Assembly: GCF_001399975.1 (NCBI RefSeq)
Contig: NZ_LKBD01000005.1
Location: 162,814-226,813, forward strand
DNA: 64,000 nucleotides
Direction of reading: 5' to 3'
Origin: Pseudoalteromonas sp. P1-9
GTDB taxonomy: Bacteria; Pseudomonadota; Gammaproteobacteria; Enterobacterales; Alteromonadaceae
Made by a program: the position numbers and the translations under genes. This document shows, piece after piece, positions 56,771 to 64,000 of the stretch. The notes beneath the pieces were generated by a model. That model saw only the letters and a program-made list of their open reading frames with translations. It ran no database searches and was not told the DNA's origin. The number at the start of each line of letters is the position of its first letter. Positions within the stretch are counted from its first letter, which is position 1.

Positions 56771-58573
56771 TTAGTTAAACGTTGGCATTGAACGCTCATC
56801 TCTTCTTGGTCTGCTTTTCTTTTTAAATGTTTTAATAGAACGATCGTCGTTGCTACGCTCACGTTTACGAGGTGGACGCTTACCACGATTTTCAGAATCA
56901 TATTGAGCGTTTGCACCTTCAACAATGCTTGGGTTAATTTTATGACGACGAATTGTCACGTTCTTTAATTTTTCAAAACCTTGGCTAGGCAACGTTTTTG
57001 GTAATTCAACGTGACAGTGGTTATCAAACAGTTTGATATTACCGATTTCTCGAGAATTAATACGTACTTCATTCGCAATTGCGCCAACGATGTCACTTGG
57101 TTTAACACCTTGTGCACGACCAACTGCAAATTTATAGGTAGCGAAATCACCTGGATTACGACGTTCACGACCGCCTTCACGACGACCATCTCTGCCGCCG
57201 CGCTCACGGCCACCTTCACGACGACCATCACGTGCGCCACGCTTATCTACCGGATCCGCTTGTGGGAATAGTGGTAGTTTTTGCTGTAGTTGATACAACA
57301 TTGCAGCTGCTAATTGTTCCGTTGTAATTTCACTTTCTTCAGTGAACTTTGCAAGTACCTCAGTGTATTTTTCAAGGTTCGGGCTTGCTGCAACGCTTAG
57401 TAGCTTTTCTTTTGTTTTTTCAATGCGGTGTTTGCTTAATTGGCTTGCATCAGGCATTTCGAATGGCGTGATCTGACCTTCAGTTGCACGTTCTAGACGG
57501 TTAAGAAGGCGCATTTCACGGTGTGATGCAAATAAAATCGCTTCACCTTCACGACCGGCACGACCAGTACGACCAATACGGTGAACATATGATTCACTAT
57601 CAAATGGTAAGTCGTAGTTAATTACGTGGCTGATACGTGGTACGTCAAGACCACGCGCTACAACATCGGTTGCAATTAGAATGTGAATACGACCATTTTT
57701 AAGTTGGTCAACGATGCGTTCACGGTCTTGCTGCTGCATATCACCATTTAGTGCTGCTGCCTTGAAGCCTTTGTTTACAAGGTGCTCGGCTAGCGTTAGT
57801 GTGTCGTTACGAGTACGTACGAATACAATCATTGCATCGTAATCAACAACTTCTGCAATACGCTCTAGACCCGCTGTTTTACCAATAGCACCTACACGCC
57901 ATGCACGTTGTGTGATGTTAGCTTTTGCTTGTTTTTCAACAGCAATTTTAACGTGAACAGGATCAGTTAAGAACTGAGACGTAATTTTTTTAATAGGTGC
58001 TGGCATAGTTGCAGAGAAGAACGCCATCTGCGTATCTTCTGGCACATGGTCTAAGATCCATTCGATATCGTCTAAGAAACCCATGTTAAGCATTTCGTCT
58101 GCTTCATCTAATACACATGCTTTTAGGTTGTCTAGGTTTAAACGACCTTTTTCAATGTGGTCCATCATACGACCTGGTGTACCTACAACAATTTGTGGGC
58201 CACGTTTTAGATCGCGGTTTTGGATAGTATAAGATTGGCCACCGTAAACAGTCGCAATATTTAAGCCGCGAATGTTTTTAGCGAAATCTGTAATTGCTTC
58301 TGCTACCTGAATAGCAAGCTCACGTGTAGGACATACCACTAACATTTGTGGTGCGTTTAGGTTTGCATCTAGGCGTGCTAGTAGTGGTAAACCAAATGCT
58401 GCAGTTTTACCTGTACCTGTTTGCGCTTCACCTAGTACATCTTTACCTGCTAATAATGCCGGAATTGACTGTTGTTGGATTGGAGTTGGCTCTACAAAAC
58501 CAAGTTCTGTAATTGCACTTAGAATAGGGGTAGGAAGGTTTAGTTCTTCGAATAAAATTTTGTCGTTTGACAT
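56771..58573 (-). CDS. deaD: DEAD-box ATP-dependent RNA helicase, CsdA/DeaD type
   Basis: A 600-residue helicase. Core motifs: Q motif EPTPIQQQSIPALL, AQTGTGKTAAF (near 48), VCPTRELAIQ, GTPGRMMDH, LDEADEML (near 156), FFSATMP, and HRIGRTGRAGR. A linker with Arg/Gly-rich repeats (RDGRREGGRERGG twice, about 443-475) leads to a DbpA-type RNA-binding domain (YKFAVGRAQGVKPSDIVGAI) and a basic tail. CsdA/DeaD works in ribosome assembly and mRNA turnover, particularly in the cold. The family choice over RhlE/SrmB rests on the RNA-binding domain and length. Confidence 0.93.
   Translation of the reverse strand: MSNDKILFEELNLPTPILSAITELGFVEPTPIQQQSIPALLAGKDVLGEAQTGTGKTAAFGLPLLARLDANLNAPQMLVVCPTRELAIQVAEAITDFAKNIRGLNIATVYGGQSYTIQNRDLKRGPQIVVGTPGRMMDHIEKGRLNLDNLKACVLDEADEMLNMGFLDDIEWILDHVPEDTQMAFFSATMPAPIKKITSQFLTDPVHVKIAVEKQAKANITQRAWRVGAIGKTAGLERIAEVVDYDAMIVFVRTRNDTLTLAEHLVNKGFKAAALNGDMQQQDRERIVDQLKNGRIHILIATDVVARGLDVPRISHVINYDLPFDSESYVHRIGRTGRAGREGEAILFASHREMRLLNRLERATEGQITPFEMPDASQLSKHRIEKTKEKLLSVAASPNLEKYTEVLAKFTEESEITTEQLAAAMLYQLQQKLPLFPQADPVDKRGARDGRREGGRERGGRDGRREGGRERRNPGDFATYKFAVGRAQGVKPSDIVGAIANEVRINSREIGNIKLFDNHCHVELPKTLPSQGFEKLKNVTIRRHKINPSIVEGANAQYDSENRGKRPPRKRERSNDDRSIKTFKKKSRPRRDERSMPTFN
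57163..57240. repeat. 39-bp tandem duplication inside deaD
   Basis: Two copies of a 39-base unit (shared core CCTTCACGACGACCATC at 57174 and 57213) encode a 13-residue Arg/Gly/Glu motif twice. It is in frame and lengthens the RNA-binding linker. Its copy number could vary between strains by slippage. Confidence 0.75.
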
Positions 58574-58647
58574 CTACTACTCAACTTTTTTGCGGCTTTC
58601 GCCTAAATAAGATACACGGAGGTAGAGGCCAAAATGTAGAAATATAC

Positions 58648-58755
58648 ATGGCAGCATATAGCACCCAAATAGCGTTAGCTATTTTAGTTATGTTTGGTCT
58701 TTACCTCGTCACACAGTTAACGCGTAATTTAGCGTTCATTCCGACGATTGGCTGA
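58648..58755 (+). CDS. Tiny single-helix membrane protein (35 residues)
   Basis: ATG 58648 to TGA 58753-58755. The product starts MAAYSTQIALAILVMFGLYL and continues VTQLTRNLAFIPTIG, one membrane helix with a short polar tail. A strong GGAGG lies at 58618-58622, too far for ideal spacing; an ATG at 58634 closer to it is followed at once by a stop. It is divergent from the helicase gene. Coding is plausible, not certain. Confidence 0.45.
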   Translation: MAAYSTQIALAILVMFGLYLVTQLTRNLAFIPTIG

Positions 58756-58825
58756 TAAAGTCCCAAAACACAGCGCTTGCCGGAGTTGGTGCACTATACA
58801 GTAATATACTGCCAATGCAAGTAAT

Positions 58826-59149
58826 TTAGCGGTTTTGCGTTGATTTTTTAAAATCGATCTGTTTACTATTTAACCACTCATTACTGTTAACAGCTTCTTT
58901 ATTAGGACATTTTATCTTATAGGCTATACCCGTCCACGCGCTTTTAGTTGCGAGGTTTTTAATAAAGGATTTGCCGTTTTGTGCGTATGATTTTCCATTA
59001 TTATATTTTAATGTTAGGTGCTCAGCGGCACGTTTCGCTGAATGGGGAACGCCATTGCGTATAAACGAACAATTGCTTTGTTTTATCTCGTTTATTAAAA
59101 ATTTTACCTCAAGCGGCATAGCTCTATGGGCAAATATTTTATAGGTCAT
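58826..59149 (-). CDS. DUF5329-family protein
   Basis: The protein (107 residues from ATG 59149) has the DUF5329 pattern: EVKFLINEIKQSNCSFIRNG, AKRAAEHLTLKYNNGK, FIKNLATKSAWTGIAYKIKC and a closing NSNEWLN. ATG 59149 is chosen for GGAG 10 bases upstream; it overlaps the preceding gene by 11 bases. A start at 59203 would add a hydrophobic MLKALYLIMPLLL segment that could be the signal peptide this family usually has, so the start is unsettled. Function unknown. Confidence 0.75.
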   Translation of the reverse strand: MTYKIFAHRAMPLEVKFLINEIKQSNCSFIRNGVPHSAKRAAEHLTLKYNNGKSYAQNGKSFIKNLATKSAWTGIAYKIKCPNKEAVNSNEWLNSKQIDFKKSTQNR

Positions 59150-59987
59150 TGAATTCAAGCTCCGCAACAACAAAGGCATGATCAGATAAAGTGCCTTCAA
59201 CATTGAAATATGACTTAAAAGTAAAGTGTTTAGATACCATTATCCAATCCAGTCTTTTTGTACCAAAGGTATTTAGTATATTTGACTGTGCGTTATAAAT
59301 ACGTAAGCCATAGTTATCTGATAAGGTTTTAACGATTGAATTTTGCCAACGCCAATCGGTATTAAAGTCGCCCATAATTATAATTGGGGCGTCCAAATTT
59401 TTAAGTTTGGTAAGAAGTTCCTTAATTTGCTTATTACGTACTGATGCTCTCGAGAAATCTAAATGCAAAGAAACCAGAATGATATCTTGAGTTTGCTTAT
59501 TTAAATTAACCTTAGCGTAACTAAAGCCCTTATTAGTTGTAGGCCAACTTGGGGCAAACGTAATGCCATCACAATTTATAAGCGGAAGTTTAGAAAAAAG
59601 TGCGGTTCCATAGTCTCCCCACCAGGAGTTTACATGACTCGTAGCGACGTAATTTTGAAAATTTGTTCGTTTTAATAAGTAATCAACATGACTAAATTGA
59701 CCGCTCCACCAAGACGCCTTGTCGATTTCTTGAAAAGCGACAATATCGGGATTAATTTGATCCACCCTTGTCGCAATCGCGTTTAAATTTGTTTTAATCT
59801 GCTCAATTGAGCTGGTTATCTGAGAGAAATTGGTACCGCGCCCGTGGGCGATGTTGGCGCTCATTACCGTAACTGTATTTTTCTGAGTATGTGAGGCAGA
59901 GCGAGTGTTATCACAATAACTACTGGCTGCAACATTTAAACACCAGACGCTTATCATCAAAATGGTTAACTTAAATACTTTTTGCAA
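59139..59987 (-). CDS. Secreted endonuclease/exonuclease/phosphatase-family hydrolase
   Basis: A 282-residue EEP-fold hydrolase with signal peptide (VFKLTILMISVWCLNVAAS). Catalytic and metal residues: VMSANIAHGRG, VAFQEIDKASWW, MGDFNTDWRW, TKRLDWIMVS and the catalytic LSDHAFVVAEL near the end. This superfamily includes nucleases and phosphodiesterases such as sphingomyelinases; the substrate here is unknown. I choose TTG 59987 because AAAGG lies 7 bases upstream; a longer form to 60062 would put charged residues before the signal peptide. Confidence 0.88.
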   Translation of the reverse strand: MQKVFKLTILMISVWCLNVAASSYCDNTRSASHTQKNTVTVMSANIAHGRGTNFSQITSSIEQIKTNLNAIATRVDQINPDIVAFQEIDKASWWSGQFSHVDYLLKRTNFQNYVATSHVNSWWGDYGTALFSKLPLINCDGITFAPSWPTTNKGFSYAKVNLNKQTQDIILVSLHLDFSRASVRNKQIKELLTKLKNLDAPIIIMGDFNTDWRWQNSIVKTLSDNYGLRIYNAQSNILNTFGTKRLDWIMVSKHFTFKSYFNVEGTLSDHAFVVAELEFNDL

Positions 59988-60109
59988 ATTGGTCACCTTT
60001 AGCTTGCTAATTTCATCGTTAATATGAAAACAGCTTGTTAATGATGTGAGCTTAATGATCACTGAGTTAGTTTAATTTGTAGACAGTTTGGTTTTAGCTA
60101 TATTTTCCA

Positions 60110-60137
60110 TTGTTAAACTAAATTTAGTGTATATAAT
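60110..60137 (+). promoter_or_regulatory. Probable sigma-70 promoter of the DUF3718 gene
   Basis: TTGTTA at 60110-60115, a 16-base spacer and a perfect TATAAT at 60132-60137, 30 bases before the start codon. Confidence 0.65.
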
Positions 60138-60166
60138 TCGCTCAAAATTCATTTAGGAGCTATATT

Positions 60167-60577
60167 ATGCTTAAGTTAATTTCAGTACTTACTCTCACTA
60201 TGTCGTCATTTGCCTTTGCAAGCAACGATGTGTCTAAAGATACATTCTATACTTCTGTATGTAATGTAGCCAAAACGAATGGATTTCAAGCTGCTAAAGC
60301 ATTTGCAAAAGAGCAGGGCGTATTTATCAGTGAACATTATTCAGATATCGCGTGTAATGGCGTTTCACTTAAAACCTTTGCGAAAACGCAAAAAGAAAAT
60401 CAAAACTCAACGCAAGAGTTTAATTTAGTAGATGATAGTGACGAGACGCAATTATGTGCAAAAGCGGCTAAGCTTGGTGTTAAAGCGGTTGCGAAGCGAA
60501 GCAAGAATGTTAAAGCACTTACGTGTAATGGCATGCCAGTCACTGAGTTTGTGAAAAGCATTAATACTGCAAGCTAA
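60167..60577 (+). CDS. DUF3718 secreted protein with two internal repeats
   Basis: A 136-residue protein with a signal peptide (LISVLTLTMSSFAFA) and two related halves: VCNVAKTNGFQAAKAFAKEQ ... ACNGVSLKTFAK and LCAKAAKLGVKAVAKRSKN ... TCNGMPVTEFVK. Each has a pair of cysteines that could form a disulphide in the periplasm. This is the DUF3718 pattern known from Alteromonadales; function unknown. It has its own promoter and terminator. Confidence 0.85.
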   Translation: MLKLISVLTLTMSSFAFASNDVSKDTFYTSVCNVAKTNGFQAAKAFAKEQGVFISEHYSDIACNGVSLKTFAKTQKENQNSTQEFNLVDDSDETQLCAKAAKLGVKAVAKRSKNVKALTCNGMPVTEFVKSINTAS

Positions 60578-60598
60578 AGTAAAATTGTATTTAATTAA

Positions 60599-60627
60599 AA
60601 AAGGTGTGATTTTTAATCACACCTTTT
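60599..60627. terminator. Bidirectional terminator between DUF3718 gene and folE
   Basis: Stem AAGGTGTGATT/AATCACACCTT (60601-60611 and 60615-60625), very short loop, with A and T runs at both ends, between convergent genes. Confidence 0.9.
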
Positions 60628-60633
60628 TTTGTA

Positions 60634-61275
60634 TTAATTCGCTAAGAACTCAGCGCGAGTATTGCTATTGGTTTTGAAATCGCCACCTAATGCAGTGGTT
60701 GATGTTTCAGACGTGGCATCCATTACACCACGGCTTTTAACACAATAGTGAGTTGCGTTAATTGATACTGCAACATTGTCAGTTTCAAGCAAGGCTTGTA
60801 AAGCAATGAGTATTTGCTGTGTTAATCGCTCTTGTACTTGAGGGCGCTTAGCAAAAAAGCGCACAATACGATTGATTTTAGACAGACCGATGATCTTTTC
60901 ATTTGGAATATAAGCGACCTTGGCGTAACCATCGATGGTAACAAAATGATGCTCACAGGTACTCGTTAGTGAAATGTTATTCACTTTAACCATTTCATCT
61001 ACTTGCATTTTATTTTCAATTAACGCAATTTTTGGAAAGGTTTCGTAATCAAGCCCCGAAAAAATCTCATGCACATACATTTTTGCAATGCGATGTGGCG
61101 TTTCGGCTAGGCTATCATCATTAAGATCAAGCCCGAGTGTATCAACAACTTCTGTAAATAAGCCTTTTAGTTTGTCATATTTTTGTTCTGAACTAAGGCC
61201 TACGTCTTTGAGAGGTGTTTCTAACCCCTTAGCAATAAGCGCTTCTTTTACAAGAGTGGCTTCTTTGGAAATCAT
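60634..61275 (-). CDS. folE: GTP cyclohydrolase I
   Basis: A 213-residue enzyme (E. coli FolE is 222) that converts GTP to 7,8-dihydroneopterin triphosphate at the head of folate synthesis. Signatures: [41 protein letters not shown] (zinc Cys and His), [23 protein letters not shown] and [19 protein letters not shown] (zinc Cys). Start ATG 61275 is set by TAGGAAG just upstream; a longer frame 14 codons up lacks a ribosome site. Confidence 0.96.
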   Translation of the reverse strand: MISKEATLVKEALIAKGLETPLKDVGLSSEQKYDKLKGLFTEVVDTLGLDLNDDSLAETPHRIAKMYVHEIFSGLDYETFPKIALIENKMQVDEMVKVNNISLTSTCEHHFVTIDGYAKVAYIPNEKIIGLSKINRIVRFFAKRPQVQERLTQQILIALQALLETDNVAVSINATHYCVKSRGVMDATSETSTTALGGDFKTNSNTRAEFLAN

Positions 61276-61603
61276 GTTACTTCCTAAATATGGCTGAACG
61301 ATAGCCAGTGACCTCAATCAATAGTAATTGAGATGATTAACGACGCATTTAAAGGGGTATATTGTAGAGATTTTGCCAAAATTCACAATCATAAAAACGA
61401 ATTCTATATTTCAAAACAACCACTTTGCTTAATTTATACACTGCCACTTATTTGGCAATACGCTATTAACACTTCATAAATAGTTTATTTTCTAATACCT
61501 ATATCTAATTTACACACACAAATGTATTTAACGCTAAAACTAGTAAAGTGAAAATAAGTAGGGTAGTTTTGTAGAATCTATGAATAAATAGTCAGTGCTT
61601 ATT

Positions 61604-61702
61604 ATGAAATTACTTGCGTTACTCTCTGTAGTAATTCTGTTTGTTTTGTTACTCAATCTCTTTGGGAAATTCTTAGCTAAGAAAGCGGGCAAAAATAAAT
61701 AG
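61604..61702 (+). CDS. Tiny single-helix membrane protein (32 residues)
   Basis: ATG 61604 to TAG 61700-61702. The product is one helix, MKLLALLSVVILFVLLLNLF, with a basic end, GKFLAKKAGKNK. Composition and topology look real, but no good ribosome site is seen. It lies 57 bases before another membrane-protein gene on the same strand. Confidence 0.45.
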   Translation: MKLLALLSVVILFVLLLNLFGKFLAKKAGKNK

Positions 61703-61759
61703 GAATTTAAATTCGCTTCTTGGTAGAATAACTTCACGATTAGTAAAGAAGTACATACT

Positions 61760-62011
61760 ATGGATTTAGTTCAGTCCCTTTTTAATTATGCTTGGCAGAT
61801 TGTTGTTTACTTATTCCTGCTTTGGCTCGTTTATTATTTCTTTACTAATACCTCTCGTACCACCAAGGTATCCGTTACGATTGCATCAGCACTTATTATC
61901 GCAGTAGGCGTAAGTACTGGCATGTTAGAAAGCCAATTCAACAATATTGATGCTGCGTCTGAACAACATATTAAGCATATCAAAGCGATACAAGAAACTT
62001 ACGATTCTTAG
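61760..62011 (+). CDS. Small membrane protein, unknown
   Basis: An 83-residue protein with two membrane helices (WQIVVYLFLLWLVYYFF, about 12-28, and VSVTIASALIIAVGVSTGM, about 37-55) and a polar C-terminal helix. AAAGAAG precedes ATG 61760 at about 10 bases. The stop TAG overlaps the stop of the convergent response regulator gene (TTAG). No family recognised. Confidence 0.65.
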   Translation: MDLVQSLFNYAWQIVVYLFLLWLVYYFFTNTSRTTKVSVTIASALIIAVGVSTGMLESQFNNIDAASEQHIKHIKAIQETYDS

Positions 62012-62424
62012 TCATCCAGTACATTTGAGTTATCAACAAAGCCTTTTAAGGTTTTATACAACACGTTTTTATCAATTGGCTTAGCGATGTGGCTATTGAA
62101 GCCGATGCGGTGATAGTTCAATACATCGTTTTTCATCATATTCGCCGTTATCGCAATGATTGGAACATCGGCATTTTCGCTTTTTATACGACGACACGCC
62201 TCCATGCCATCCATTTTCGGTATTTGAATATCCATTAAAATTAAATCGGGTGATAACGCTGTAAATTGTTCAACTGCATCAGCGCCGTTAGTGACAAAGT
62301 GAAGTGTTGCATTGGTTGCCTCCATCATAGCTTTGATAATAACGGTGTTAAGTGCGTTATCTTCCGCTATTAAAATTGATAGGTGATTTAAATCGGGTGG
62401 GGTAATTGTTTGTTCTTCACACAC
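62008..62424 (-). CDS. Receiver-domain response regulator, possibly the split-off end of a hybrid kinase
   Basis: A 138-residue stand-alone receiver domain. Acidic pair in ILIAEDNALN, phosphoacceptor Asp near 65 in DLILMDIQIPKMDGMEA, conserved Thr in IIAITANMM and Lys in HIAKPIDK. No output domain. The best start, GTG 62424, has no ribosome site and lies inside the 3' end of the kinase gene in another frame. One added A in the A7 run at 62432-62438 would fuse this frame to the kinase, as in usual hybrid kinases. Confidence 0.85.
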   Translation of the reverse strand: MCEEQTITPPDLNHLSILIAEDNALNTVIIKAMMEATNATLHFVTNGADAVEQFTALSPDLILMDIQIPKMDGMEACRRIKSENADVPIIAITANMMKNDVLNYHRIGFNSHIAKPIDKNVLYKTLKGFVDNSNVLDD

Positions 62425-63791
62425 CAGTGTATTTTTTTGCTTTGCGTTAATGGTAAAAATACAGACACCTGCGTACCTTGGTTAATGGTGCTTGTTGCGC
62501 TGATTTCCCCTTCCATTATAGTGACGAGGCTTTTCGTAATTGCCATTCCTAAACCGGTGCCACCAAACTTGCGGGTAATACTCAACTCGGCTTGGGTGAA
62601 TCGTTCAAAAAGTTGAAGTAAAGCGTCTTCACTCATGCCAATCCCTGTATCGGTTACCTCAAAACTCACGCCGTTAATGTTATGTAATTGTTTGCGGCAA
62701 ACTGACACCGTAACACCACCGGTTTCTGTAAATTTCACTGCGTTTGACGTTAAATTAAGTAAGATTTGACCGACACGAACCGGATCGCCAATCCATAAAT
62801 CACTTATGTTTTTATCTCTTTCTATGGTAAACGAAATGCGTTTTTCGGTCGCTAACGGTAAAACGTTTGACGACAAACTTTCTAAAACGTCAACCAAAGA
62901 AAAATCAACCTGTTCAATATTGATCCGCTTAGCTTCAATTTTAGAAAAATCCAAAATATCATTAATAATTGTCAATAAAGCTCTACACGAGAATAGCGCC
63001 TTTGAAGCTAAGTCGATGTTTTTAACTTGCTTTAAATTACCTTGTAGTAATTGTAATGATCCCATAATGCCATTCAGCGGTGTTCTAATTTCATGACTCA
63101 TATTTGCTAGAAAATCGGATTTAACGCGCGCGCCTTCCAAAGCTTTATTTGTTAGTTCGTGTTCTTTATTATTTGCTGATATTAATTTAATAAAATAAAT
63201 AGCGAACAAACAAAGAAAAATCACAATACTGGCAATATGAACGCTATAGGCCACAGAAAAGTGGTTGTTAATTAATTTTCCTTCCTTTGTTAAACGAGAT
63301 TTAAGTTCACTATCAAACTGTGCAAGCGCTTTAAGTTCGGGTAAATCATCCACTTTAACAACAGCATCAATTTGTTCACTGGTTTTGTCTTGGCTAACCA
63401 TAACTAAAACGACATTTAGCTTTTGTTCGTAGGCATTAACCGTTTTGCCAATGATATTAATTGACTCAGGCGTATACTGATTAAACTGCTTAAGCCTTTC
63501 TAAAGTAAACTTTATGTCTTGTAGGTTTTGATTAAGTAATGGCAGGTAACGGTCTATGTCTTTACGTAATACTAAATTTTTAAAATTATGAATGAATCCG
63601 CCGTATCCCATTTTTTGCATAAGCTTGTCATGTAATGAGTATACTTGCTGTGCATCAGTTGAATACAAACGCCATTGCTTATCAACCTGACTATAAAAAT
63701 ACAGTGAGACAAATGTAAGCGCAATAGCAGTTACAATAACCGCGATTGTGTATATGCTGAGTAATTGACGTTGTTTTTTTATGTCACTCAT
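62388..63791 (-). CDS. Membrane sensor histidine kinase (hybrid kinase with probable frameshift)
   Basis: A 467-residue kinase. Two membrane helices (about 11-31 and 183-203) enclose a helical periplasmic sensor of about 150 residues. HisKA has FLANMSHEIRTPLNGIMGSL (phospho-His near 233). The ATPase domain has LLNLTSNAVKFTETGG, VTDTGIGMSED and FGGTGLGMAITKSL. After SVFLPLTQSKK the frame runs only 13 more residues through an A7 tract, while the overlapping frame continues into a receiver domain. The intact ancestor was probably one hybrid kinase. Confidence 0.92.
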   Translation of the reverse strand: MSDIKKQRQLLSIYTIAVIVTAIALTFVSLYFYSQVDKQWRLYSTDAQQVYSLHDKLMQKMGYGGFIHNFKNLVLRKDIDRYLPLLNQNLQDIKFTLERLKQFNQYTPESINIIGKTVNAYEQKLNVVLVMVSQDKTSEQIDAVVKVDDLPELKALAQFDSELKSRLTKEGKLINNHFSVAYSVHIASIVIFLCLFAIYFIKLISANNKEHELTNKALEGARVKSDFLANMSHEIRTPLNGIMGSLQLLQGNLKQVKNIDLASKALFSCRALLTIINDILDFSKIEAKRINIEQVDFSLVDVLESLSSNVLPLATEKRISFTIERDKNISDLWIGDPVRVGQILLNLTSNAVKFTETGGVTVSVCRKQLHNINGVSFEVTDTGIGMSEDALLQLFERFTQAELSITRKFGGTGLGMAITKSLVTIMEGEISATSTINQGTQVSVFLPLTQSKKIHWCVKNKQLPHPI

Positions 63792-63915
63792 GTAAAACGT
63801 AATTTATAAAATAATTTATTCTTTATATAGTTAAGAACATAATTCGAAAATTGCACTAAAGAATTGATATAGGTTGATAAGCAATGACGTTACACCTAAA
63901 AACCTGTAATGTACG

Positions 63916-64000
63916 TTAGGTGGTCTGGTGATAAGGCGATACTTTACGAATATTAACTCCCCATTTCTTTTCCAGTTCTTCAGCATGTCTGTAGTAAGTT
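63916..64000 (-). CDS. C-terminal end of an unknown protein (5' truncated by window)
   Basis: An open minus-strand frame runs from the window edge to TAA (63916-63918), giving 27 residues that end in a charged helix-like segment (YRHAEELEKKWGVNI) and RKVSPYHQTT. Too short to assign. Confidence 0.4.
   Translation of the reverse strand, partial: TYYRHAEELEKKWGVNIRKVSPYHQTT

Noticed and set aside
61540..61737. 65-codon minus-strand frame
   Set aside because: Antisense to the 32-residue membrane-protein frame, low-complexity composition and no ribosome site.

Overview
The window is ordinary chromosomal DNA from an AT-rich gammaproteobacterium, most likely a marine member of the Alteromonadales (Pseudoalteromonas/Thalassotalea-like). 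This placement is an inference. It rests on enteric/Vibrio-like gene organisation (complete hisGDCBHAF(IE) operon, dnaK-dnaJ, ppk-ppx, ilvIH, ppnN near xni) combined with small families common in that order (DUF3192, DUF3718, DUF6436, DUF5329, the COG3014-YcfL-LpoB cluster). I see no rRNA, tRNA, CRISPR array, insertion sequence or prophage.

Layout. 0-5 kb: tail of an unknown Cys-rich protein, a small membrane protein, a secreted beta-rich protein, an FKBP isomerase, a Sel1-repeat protein and a GGDEF-EAL protein. 5-14.5 kb: pyrimidine salvage (cdd, udp), cobyric acid synthase, a DUF962/Mpo1-like protein, a DUF898-M48 protease pair, an arginase-family ureohydrolase, a solute-binding-like protein and a thioesterase. 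14.6-20.8 kb: dnaK behind a clear sigma-32-type promoter, dnaJ, a lipoprotein, and a chemotaxis receptor overlapping a thioredoxin-like gene. 20.8-28.0 kb: the eight-gene his operon on the minus strand, with a readable leader peptide (four consecutive His) and attenuator. 28.6-33.4 kb: a 50-residue Cys-rich protein, ppk-ppx and two small proteins. 33.6-37.8 kb: a stand-alone asparagine-synthase-like protein, dgt, a tiny membrane protein and HU. 38.0-43.9 kb: ilvIH behind a branched-chain leader peptide and attenuator, an S9 peptidase and an NAD-type isocitrate dehydrogenase. 44-50 kb: an HDOD-like protein, DUF3192, xni, ppnN and a cytoplasmic diguanylate cyclase. 50-58.8 kb: M61 and S1C proteases, a LpoB-centred envelope cluster and a CsdA/DeaD-type helicase. 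58.8-64 kb: DUF5329, an EEP-family hydrolase, DUF3718, folE, small membrane proteins, and a histidine kinase and response regulator that look like one hybrid kinase split at an A7 run.

Much of the window is core metabolism and stress physiology. Two amino-acid operons are controlled by attenuation, and several proteins act in envelope maintenance or c-di-GMP turnover. Items of most interest are the split hybrid kinase, the attenuator in front of ilvIH, a Cys2-less asparagine-synthase-like enzyme, the receptor/thioredoxin-like overlapping pair, and a set of short genes (32-50 residues), mostly single-helix membrane proteins.
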